Position numbers and translations under genes: made by a program
Shown here: positions 1 through 5,468 of the stretch, piece after piece
Layout of the letters: every line of letters begins with the position of its first letter
How positions within the stretch are numbered: position 1 is the stretch's first letter
The notes under the pieces: model-generated
Databases searched by the model: none
What the model was told of the DNA's origin: nothing
What the model saw: only the letters and a program-made list of their open reading frames with translations
Assembly: GCA_030671315.1 (NCBI GenBank)
Contig: DAOUZW010000048.1
Location: 1-7,498 of the forward strand
Direction: 5' to 3'
Source: Candidatus Bathyarchaeota archaeon
GTDB taxonomy: Archaea > Thermoproteota > Bathyarchaeia > 40CM-2-53-6 > RBG-13-38-9
DNA: 7,498 bases

Positions 1-268
1 ATGCCCACAATTAAAGTCAGGATTTCAACTAATCCTTGATAAAATGCAACACATTTTAGAAAAGGAGGGTTTAGTTAGATTCGACGCCTTAGGAAAACAA
101 TTTGACCCTACACATCATGAAGCTGTAGATCAAACATTAAGAGACGATAAGCCTGACGGACTAATCATGGAAGAGGTGAAGTCGGGGTATACTTTTAAAG
201 GAAAGCTTTTGAGGTCGAGTCTAGTTACAATAGCAAAGAATCCCAGAGAAGTCCGAGAAAAGGAATGA
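1..268 (+). CDS. grpE: GrpE nucleotide exchange factor, C-terminal part (5' end outside window)
   Basis: GrpE releases ADP from DnaK and so resets the Hsp70 cycle in the cytoplasm. The reading frame is open from base 2 to a TGA at 266-268, giving about 88 residues. An internal ATG at 44 is not the true start, because the frame continues upstream through CPQLKSGFQLILDK. The fragment has the end of the long helix (LILDKMQHILEKEG) followed by the compact beta domain that contacts the DnaK ATPase lobe. Its typical signatures are a Gly-Leu turn, FDPTHHEAV, and a GYTFKGKLLRSSLVTIAK stretch matching the family pattern GY-x-x-x-G-x-x-x-R-x-x-x-V. Full-length GrpE is usually 170-200 residues, so roughly the first half is missing. 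It sits directly upstream of dnaK in the same direction, but the 184-base gap with its own promoter suggests dnaK can be transcribed separately. Confidence 0.93.
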   Translation, partial: CPQLKSGFQLILDKMQHILEKEGLVRFDALGKQFDPTHHEAVDQTLRDDKPDGLIMEEVKSGYTFKGKLLRSSLVTIAKNPREVREKE

Positions 269-284
269 AACATCAATATCTACC

Positions 285-310
285 TAAAAGGGCTAGTACA
301 TGCGCTTTTA
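285..310 (+). other. Imperfect hairpin after grpE
   Basis: TAAAAGGGC (285-293) can pair with GCGCTTTTA (302-310) with one G-G mismatch around an 8-base loop. It starts 17 bases after the grpE stop and ends in TTTTA on the + strand. It may lie in the grpE 3' untranslated region or help termination. The T-run is only four bases, so the case for a terminator is weak. Confidence 0.25.
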
Positions 311-322
311 TGAAATGAATCT

Positions 323-339
323 GATTATTACAAATAATC
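323..339. repeat. 17-bp perfect dyad upstream of dnaK
   Basis: GATTATT and AATAATC form a perfect inverted repeat with a three-base ACA centre. It lies about 70 bases upstream of the dnaK TATA box in otherwise non-coding DNA. Its size and symmetry resemble the binding site of a dimeric helix-turn-helix regulator. Because it is A+T-rich, chance is a real alternative. Confidence 0.4.
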
Positions 340-379
340 TCCCCTCAACATTGCTCAAGAATCAATCCAAAATACTTTT

Positions 380-411
380 CTTGAAGTGTTTACCTCCCTA
401 ATTACTTCAAG
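380..411. promoter_or_regulatory. Inverted repeat abutting the dnaK TATA box (possible operator)
   Basis: CTTGAAGT (380-387) and ACTTCAAG (404-411) are perfect 8-base reverse complements separated by 16 bases. The downstream arm ends exactly where the TATA-like box at 412 begins, so it occupies the position where the transcription factor B recognition element would lie. A protein bound here could block or recruit TBP/TFB, as expected for a heat-shock gene. No regulator is visible in the window. Confidence 0.45.
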
Positions 412-420
412 TATAATATA
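412..420 (+). promoter_or_regulatory. Archaeal TATA box for dnaK
   Basis: TATAATATA lies 33 bases upstream of the dnaK TTG codon. Archaeal transcription usually starts about 25 bases downstream of the box centre, here around 440-443, which would give a very short leader of roughly 10-13 bases. The GAGGTG ribosome binding site at 440-445 would then lie at or near the mRNA 5' end, so the exact start site is uncertain. Confidence 0.55.
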
Positions 421-452
421 TTGAAAATTCTAATCATCTGAGGTGTAACCAG

Positions 453-2357
453 TTGAGTGAATCTAAGAAGCCGAAAATAATAGGTATTGACCTAGGTACT
501 AGTAATTCCGCTGCCGCAGTTCTGCAAGCTGGTAGACCTGTTATAATTCCAAGTGCGGAAGGAACAACAATTGGTGGGAAAGCATTTCCATCTTTTATCG
601 CCTTCACAAAAGATAGCGAATTATTAGTCGGTGAACCTGCAAGAAGACAAGCCGTTACCAATCCTGAAGGAACTGTAATGGCAATCAAAAGAAAGATGGG
701 AACCGATTACAAAATCAAATTAGGAGATAAAGAATATACCCCACAGCAAATCTCAGCTTTTATTCTTCAAAAGATTAAAAGAGATTCCGAAGCCTTTCTA
801 GGAGCTCAAGTTAACAAAGTCGTCATAACTGTACCTGCCTACTTTAATGACAATCAAAGACAGGCCACAAAAGACGCAGGCTCTATAGCTGGTCTGGAAG
901 TAGTTAGAATTATCAATGAGCCCACTGCAGCCTCGCTAGCTTATGGTCTCGACAAGTCTGAGAAGGAATTGAAAATAATGGTTTTTGACTTCGGGGGCGG
1001 AACACTCGATGTAACAATAATGGAAATAGGAAGATCAAGTCCATCAGAACCGCCGGTATTCGAAGTAAAGACAACAAGCGGAGATACACAACTAGGCGGC
1101 ACAGACATGGATAAAGCCATCGTTAACTACTTAATAAGCGAATTCAATCGGAGCAATAGCATAGACGTTAGTAATGATAAAGTAGCAATGCAAAGAGTAA
1201 GAGAAGCAGCTGAAAAAACAAAAATAGAGTTATCTACAACGCTCACGAGCGAGATAAACATTCCATTCATAGTAGCAGGCGAGAAACATTTCACCATGCA
1301 AATGACTAGAGCAAAGCTTGAGGAGTTAGTCAAACCGACAATCGATCGTTGTAGAGAACCGATAACCCAAGCACTTTCTGACGCCAAACTATCTCCACAA
1401 AACGTAGATAAGATAATACTAGTCGGAGGGCCGACAAGGATGCCTATAGTTAAAAAATTCATAGAAGATTATATGGGCAAACCGGCTGAGAGAGGCGTTG
1501 ACCCTATGGAATGCGTAGCTATGGGTGCAGCCATACAAGCAGGTGTGATCTCAGGAGAAATGAAAGAGTTGCTCCTGTTAGACGTCACTCCATTATCACT
1601 TGGTGTCGAAACCCTCGGAAGCGTATTTACCAAATTGATAGAAAGAAATACAACGATTCCTACTAAAAAAAGTCAAACCTTCTCTACCGCAGCTGACTTT
1701 CAAACAAGTGTTACCGTTCATGTATTGCAAGGAGAACGGCAAATGGCCAATGATAACGTTTCGCTGGGTAAGTTCAATTTAGAAGGAATACCTCCAGCAC
1801 CTAGAGGTGTCCCACAAATCGAAGTGTCATATGATATTAATGCTGATGGTATACTCAACGTTTCTGCAAAAGATATGGCTACAGGGAATCAACAAAAGAT
1901 AACGATTACAGCGTCAACAAAACTTTCTAAAGAAGACAAAGAAAAAATGATCAAAGAAGCTGAGGAATTTGCTGAACAAGATCGCATCAGAAAAGACGAG
2001 GCTGAGACAAGAAATCAAGCCGATTCACTCATCTATACTAGTGAGAAAACCTTGAAGGATCTTGGAGATAAGATCACTAGTGAACAAAAAGAAAAACTTG
2101 AAAAAGCGGCTACAGAGCTAAGAACTACATTAAGTGGAAAAGAATTTTCAACGATAAAGGAAAAGATGGAAGATTTATCTAAAATATTGCAGGAAGTCGG
2201 AACCGCAGCATATCAAAAGGCTGCCGAAACAGCTCAAACAAAACAACAAAGTGAGCCTCCAAAAGATGCGGCTGGAGCAAAGGAAGATGCGGCTGGAGCA
2301 AAAGAAAAAGTAGTAGATGCAGATTATAAAGTAGTAGAAGAAGACAAAAAGGAATAA
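453..2357 (+). CDS. dnaK: Hsp70 molecular chaperone DnaK
   Basis: Cytoplasmic ATP-dependent chaperone that clamps exposed hydrophobic peptides, working with DnaJ and GrpE. The product is 634 residues, close to the family norm. The nucleotide-binding domain (about 8-372) shows IGIDLGTSNS at 10-19, NEPTAAS at 155-161, FDFGGGTLDV at 178-187, TSGDTQLGG at 208-216 and VGGPTRMP at 324-331. The interdomain linker is LLLLDVTPLSLG (373-384), followed by the substrate-binding beta domain and helical lid (about 490-590). The roughly 23-residue insert of Gram-negative DnaK near residue 88 is absent, as in archaeal and Gram-positive proteins. The acidic-basic tail holds a duplicated DAAGAKE. The start is TTG at 453, supported by GAGGTG at 440-445 with 7-base spacing and by the distance to the first phosphate loop. 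It is the first gene of the dnaK-dnaJ-cysteine-cluster unit. Confidence 0.98.
   Translation: MSESKKPKIIGIDLGTSNSAAAVLQAGRPVIIPSAEGTTIGGKAFPSFIAFTKDSELLVGEPARRQAVTNPEGTVMAIKRKMGTDYKIKLGDKEYTPQQISAFILQKIKRDSEAFLGAQVNKVVITVPAYFNDNQRQATKDAGSIAGLEVVRIINEPTAASLAYGLDKSEKELKIMVFDFGGGTLDVTIMEIGRSSPSEPPVFEVKTTSGDTQLGGTDMDKAIVNYLISEFNRSNSIDVSNDKVAMQRVREAAEKTKIELSTTLTSEINIPFIVAGEKHFTMQMTRAKLEELVKPTIDRCREPITQALSDAKLSPQNVDKIILVGGPTRMPIVKKFIEDYMGKPAERGVDPMECVAMGAAIQAGVISGEMKELLLLDVTPLSLGVETLGSVFTKLIERNTTIPTKKSQTFSTAADFQTSVTVHVLQGERQMANDNVSLGKFNLEGIPPAPRGVPQIEVSYDINADGILNVSAKDMATGNQQKITITASTKLSKEDKEKMIKEAEEFAEQDRIRKDEAETRNQADSLIYTSEKTLKDLGDKITSEQKEKLEKAATELRTTLSGKEFSTIKEKMEDLSKILQEVGTAAYQKAAETAQTKQQSEPPKDAAGAKEDAAGAKEKVVDADYKVVEEDKKE
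2263..2304 (+). repeat. 21-bp tandem duplication in the dnaK 3' end
   Basis: Two adjacent 21-base units (2263-2283 and 2284-2304), each beginning AAGATGCGGCTGGAGCAAA, differ at one position. They encode two consecutive DAAGAKE heptads in the disordered DnaK tail. The duplication keeps the frame and looks recent because even the third codon positions are nearly identical. Confidence 0.9.
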
Positions 2358-2363
2358 TCAATT

Positions 2364-2370
2364 CTTTTTT
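2364..2370 (+). terminator. T-rich tract between dnaK and dnaJ (possible partial terminator)
   Basis: CTTTTTT lies 6 bases after the dnaK stop codon and about 20 bases before the dnaJ start. Archaeal RNA polymerase can terminate at T-tracts of five or more without a hairpin. Such a tract here could lower dnaJ output relative to dnaK, but the genes are close and probably still co-transcribed. Confidence 0.3.
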
Positions 2371-2390
2371 AGATCTCCATTGGTGGTTTC

Positions 2391-3482
2391 ATGCCGAATA
2401 AAGACTACTATGAGACATTGGGTATTGACAGAAACGCCACCAAGGAGGAAATCAAAAGTACCTACCGTAAACTAGCTCTCAAATATCACCCAGATCGAAA
2501 CAAATCACCTAGTGCAGAAGAGAAATTCAAAGAGATCTCAGAAGCATATGCAGTATTGTCAGATGATGAAAAAAGAAGAACCTACGACATGTATGGTCAA
2601 GCTGGTATTGGTGACAAGTATACTGCCGAGGATATATTCAGAGGAGTCGATTTTGAAGATATCTTTAGAAATACGGGATTCGGTTTTGGAAGTATCTTCG
2701 ATACGTTCTTTGGCAGAGGAAGAGGGAACCCCCCTCAAAGAGGTTATGATCTTCAATATGATTTGCAGATAAGTCTAGAAGAGGCATCGACAACTCTGGA
2801 AAAAGAATTAACGATCTCTAGAGTTGAAGAATGCAAAAGGTGCGACGGTAGCGGAGCAAAACCAGGTTCGAAAACTAAAGATTGCCCCTTATGTCATGGG
2901 TCAGGTCAAATCAGAAGGCAACAATCTGCAGGAGGTTTTTTCACAATAACACAGGTTACGACCTGCGAACGGTGTAATGGAAGGGGGGAAATTGTGGAGG
3001 TTCCTTGCGAAGAATGTGATGGTAGTGGACAGATGCGTCGTTCTCGTCAAATAACTGTTAACATCCCGCGAGGAATTGATGATGGCTCAACATTAAGGCT
3101 TCGAGGAGAAGGTGATACAGGACCTGGGGGAATACCTCCTGGAGACTTGTACGTAACCGTTCATATACGTCCTCATGCGATCTTTGAAAGGCGACATGAA
3201 AATCTGCTATGTGAAATTCCAATATCTTTTACTCAAGCTTCACTTGGTGCAAAGGTCAGTGCACCATCTCTTGATGGGGCAATGGAGTTGAAAATCCCTC
3301 CAGGAACAAAACCTGGAACACTATTCAAGATCAGAGGCAAAGGAATGCCAAGGATCAATAGCCGCTCCAGAGGAGATGAATATGTAAAAGTCAATCTGAC
3401 TGTTCCAACAGAACTGACGAAAAGACAAAAGGAACTTCTAATAGAACTAGAAAAGGAGCGCTTGAAAGATAGTACATCATAG
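2391..3482 (+). CDS. dnaJ: Class A (type I) J-domain co-chaperone DnaJ
   Basis: DnaJ delivers unfolded substrates to DnaK and stimulates its ATPase. The 363-residue product has the full class A layout. The J domain (about 4-70) carries HPD at 33-35. A short Gly/Phe-rich linker (about 94-112) contains TGFGFGS. The zinc-finger domain has four intact CxxCxGxG repeats (starting at Cys148, Cys165, Cys192 and Cys206). Two C-terminal beta-barrel domains follow (about 120-145 plus 215-340), with GDLYVTVHIRPH at 251-262. The ATG at 2391 is preceded by GGTGG at 2382-2386, only 4 bases away, and the protein begins directly with the J domain (MPNKDYYETLGI). It lies 33 bases downstream of dnaK on the same strand. 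All functional residues looked for are present. Confidence 0.98.
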   Translation: MPNKDYYETLGIDRNATKEEIKSTYRKLALKYHPDRNKSPSAEEKFKEISEAYAVLSDDEKRRTYDMYGQAGIGDKYTAEDIFRGVDFEDIFRNTGFGFGSIFDTFFGRGRGNPPQRGYDLQYDLQISLEEASTTLEKELTISRVEECKRCDGSGAKPGSKTKDCPLCHGSGQIRRQQSAGGFFTITQVTTCERCNGRGEIVEVPCEECDGSGQMRRSRQITVNIPRGIDDGSTLRLRGEGDTGPGGIPPGDLYVTVHIRPHAIFERRHENLLCEIPISFTQASLGAKVSAPSLDGAMELKIPPGTKPGTLFKIRGKGMPRINSRSRGDEYVKVNLTVPTELTKRQKELLIELEKERLKDSTS

Positions 3483-3486
3483 CACC

Positions 3487-4050
3487 ATTGAGAAAGATTT
3501 TTTTGGCTTTATTCCATGGCGTAAAATTAGTTCTTGGCAATGTTTAGCATGTGGAGAATGTTGCAAATGGTTTAAAGTACCTTTGATGGCAGATGAGCTC
3601 GTTCTAATATCGGAGCTTTATGGTACTTCTTGCTTGAAGATTGAACTTGATGAAGTCTACTTTGTTAAGAGACCTGATGGTAGATGTATTTTTCAAGTTC
3701 CAATATCTGATCGTTGGATCTGTGGGATCCAAAAGAATAAGCCTATGGTTTGTCGGGTTTGGCCTTTCATTGTAATGACCAATCCTGAATATGGATATCC
3801 TGAATTAGCTTTGTTCATAAAAAATCGATCCAACTACTATATCTATATTGATAGTAAATGCAAAGGGATTGGGTGCAACGGAAAAAATAAAATCGATAAA
3901 GACCTTCTTTCAGAGATCATTCAAATTAGTATGAGAGCAAAGAAAACTCAATCATACTCAACTTGTGGATTGGATTACCATCATAGTGAATATGGAATTA
4001 TTCAACCTAACCTTTTCTCGACTAAAACCGCGCTTAAACTAAGATCTTGA
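3487..4050 (+). CDS. CxxCxxCC cysteine-cluster protein (YkgJ-like family, start uncertain)
   Basis: This gene encodes a protein of the YkgJ-type zinc- or iron-chelating cysteine-cluster family, whose function is unknown. The open frame runs from 3466 to a TGA at 4048-4050. Numbered from the ATT codon at 3487 it has 187 residues. The cluster is CLACGECC (Cys19, 22, 25, 26) after FFGFIPWRKISSW. Further likely ligands are Cys67 (GRCIF), Cys79 and Cys89 (CGIQKNKPMVC, followed by RVWPF), and Cys125 and Cys130. No ATG, GTG or TTG lies in frame upstream of the cluster. The first one, TTG at 3583 followed by ATG at 3586, would delete it, so I place the start at 3487 only provisionally. An ATA at 3469 behind GGAG (3455-3458), or a lost T in the 3498-3504 T-run restoring TTG at 3488, are alternatives. 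It is tightly linked behind dnaJ. Confidence 0.82.
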   Translation: MEKDFFGFIPWRKISSWQCLACGECCKWFKVPLMADELVLISELYGTSCLKIELDEVYFVKRPDGRCIFQVPISDRWICGIQKNKPMVCRVWPFIVMTNPEYGYPELALFIKNRSNYYIYIDSKCKGIGCNGKNKIDKDLLSEIIQISMRAKKTQSYSTCGLDYHHSEYGIIQPNLFSTKTALKLRS

Positions 4051-4053
4051 CTA

Positions 4054-5223
4054 TTACTCTGACTGGGGGGGAGGTCTAACTCCAAGAGTTACTTCAATAT
4101 CTAAAATTTGTCCATCTCTTATAACTCTGAGAATAATTCTTTCTCCAGGTTCTGTACGATATTCTAAATATGCCAATAGATCTTCAAGTTTTCTGACCGT
4201 CTTATTATCTATATGGGTGATTACATCACCTCCCAGCGTCATATTGCGACCATCGACAACTTCAGTTGTATTCCCGCTTTGAATACCTGCTCTTTCAGCA
4301 GGGCTATCTTCGACGACAGAAATTACTAGAAATCCTCTCGACTCTAGTAAATCCATTTTTTCTGCAATTGATGGTGTTACATCGCTTCCAGCAATCCCCA
4401 CCCAAGAATGATCATAATGTCCCTTTTCTATCAATGAGGGAACAACCTTCTGAATTAGAACTGCAGGGATAGCAAATCCTACACCCGAGAACATTCCAGT
4501 TTCTGATTGAATAGCCGTATTAACACCTACAACTTCTGCAAGACTATTGAGTAATGGTCCTCCACTATTTCCTGGATTAATAGCGGCATCAACCTGTATT
4601 ACCCCAACAACAGAGTAGCCACCTGAAGTAGGAAGTGTTCTTCCAATCTGGCTTACAACACCTTTTGTTAGAGACCAACTCAAACCAAATGGGGCTCCGA
4701 CAGCGTATATGGTGTCTCCCACTAAGAGCTCAGATGAATTACCAAGAGTGACTTGTTTGAGTCTCTCTTGAGAAGTCTCAACCTTAAGGACGGCTAGATC
4801 AGAATATGGATCAGTTCCAATTAACACTGCTTTAACAGTTTCGCCATCAAGAAAAGTTACTTCTATGGTTTCTGCTTCCTCAATGACATGATTGTTTGTT
4901 ATGATATTGCCTTTTTTATCATATATGAAACCGCTGCCACTGGCCGCGGGTTCAAGGCCATCTAATCCCATCTGTCTATTCAATATTTGGACAACTGACT
5001 TTTCTGTGAGAGAATAGACTTTTTGGTCTCTTATTCCATCACTTCCAGACCCACCAATGAGCTCGATACGTGATTGGAGTTCTGTCATTCTTTCTCGAAT
5101 ATCAGAAAGCTCACTCTGAGTTTGGATATAAACAAATGTAGATAAACCTGCAAGAACCAGTAATACAATAAGAGATGTTGCTGCTATATATAATGGAACT
5201 CTACTCATGCTAGGATCACTCAT
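4054..5223 (-). CDS. Membrane-anchored HtrA/Deg-type serine protease with one PDZ domain
   Basis: HtrA (Deg) proteases degrade or hold misfolded proteins outside the cytoplasmic membrane. From the ATG at 5221-5223 the product has 389 residues. It has a short basic N-terminus, one membrane segment (about 11-33), a likely coiled coil (about 37-56), a trypsin-fold domain (about 75-265) and one PDZ domain (about 273-385). The catalytic triad is intact: His112 in ITNNHVI, Asp142 in YSDLAVL and Ser220 in NPGNSGGPL. The ATG is preceded on the - strand by GGTG seven bases upstream. A TTG at 5239-5241 would add six residues. An ATG at 5206-5208 preceded by GTGATCC would remove five, and both are possible. 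It faces the dnaK operon tail to tail and hflX head to head. Single membrane anchor plus protease and PDZ resembles DegS-like architecture, but no regulatory role can be inferred from this alone. Confidence 0.93.
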   Translation of the reverse strand: MSDPSMSRVPLYIAATSLIVLLVLAGLSTFVYIQTQSELSDIRERMTELQSRIELIGGSGSDGIRDQKVYSLTEKSVVQILNRQMGLDGLEPAASGSGFIYDKKGNIITNNHVIEEAETIEVTFLDGETVKAVLIGTDPYSDLAVLKVETSQERLKQVTLGNSSELLVGDTIYAVGAPFGLSWSLTKGVVSQIGRTLPTSGGYSVVGVIQVDAAINPGNSGGPLLNSLAEVVGVNTAIQSETGMFSGVGFAIPAVLIQKVVPSLIEKGHYDHSWVGIAGSDVTPSIAEKMDLLESRGFLVISVVEDSPAERAGIQSGNTTEVVDGRNMTLGGDVITHIDNKTVRKLEDLLAYLEYRTEPGERIILRVIRDGQILDIEVTLGVRPPPQSE

Positions 5224-5264
5224 GTGAAGACACCACTTCAAAATGACTCTATCCCTTTCTTAAA

Positions 5265-5278
5265 GACTTTTACTTGAA
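5265..5278 (-). promoter_or_regulatory. Candidate promoter element for htrA
   Basis: Read on the - strand this is TTCAAGTAAAAGTC. The A/T-rich AAGTAAAAG part could act as a TATA box. About 25 bases downstream transcription would start near 5244, leaving a leader of about 20 bases to the ATG at 5223. TTCAAGTA also occurs at the dnaK TATA box (406-413). The match to the archaeal TATA consensus is moderate. Confidence 0.35.
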
Positions 5279-5309
5279 AGATTAGCTACCTATAATTGGA
5301 TGCATATGA

Positions 5310-5351
5310 TTTAGATTATAACCGAGATGAATTCTCTATTTAGATAATAAC
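5310..5351 (+). repeat. Pair of 13-bp direct repeats between htrA and hflX
   Basis: TTTAGATTATAAC (5310-5322) and TTTAGATAATAAC (5339-5351) match at 12 of 13 positions, with starts 29 bases apart. They lie in the shared upstream region of two divergent genes. They could be tandem regulator sites or, read on the - strand, TATA-like sequences. Confidence 0.5.
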
Positions 5352-5418
5352 TATGTTGAAATGAAGATAAATCAATAAGATAAAAGAGATTCAAATTGGA
5401 GTTCCTAACCGTACAAAT

Positions 5419-5451
5419 GTCCTTAAGGACGAGATCATTGAATTCGATGAT
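5419..5451. promoter_or_regulatory. Two adjacent palindromes before the hflX ribosome binding site
   Basis: GTCCTTAAGGAC (5419-5430) is a perfect 12-base palindrome. After a three-base GAG spacer, ATCATTGAATTCGATGAT (5434-5451) is an 18-base palindrome with one non-complementary pair (T5439/G5446). The second ends one base before the AGGTGG ribosome binding site at 5452-5457. They may be DNA operator sites or, if transcribed, short structures next to the ribosome binding site. Confidence 0.5.
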
Positions 5452-5468
5452 AGGTGGCATAATGTTTT

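Noticed and set aside
434..2361. Open frames on the - strand under dnaK (434-688, 1127-1462, 2179-2361)
   Set aside because: They lie opposite a fully conserved dnaK, have low-complexity or unrecognisable translations, and lack ribosome binding sites.
2512..2772. Open frames inside dnaJ on both strands (2512-2772 +, 2559-2756 -)
   Set aside because: They are frame shadows of the J domain and Gly/Phe region, which are conserved in the dnaJ frame.
4065..4071. Seven-G run near the end of htrA as a phase-variation tract
   Set aside because: It encodes prolines in the last residues of HtrA, where slippage would change only a few terminal residues; no further evidence.
4266..4472. 68-codon + strand frame opposite the htrA PDZ region
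   Set aside because: No recognisable domain, and htrA on the other strand is intact with catalytic and PDZ motifs.
5242..5468. Box C/D guide RNA in the htrA-hflX gap
   Set aside because: GATGAT-like strings are present, but no RUGAUGA box paired with CUGA at the proper spacing could be found.
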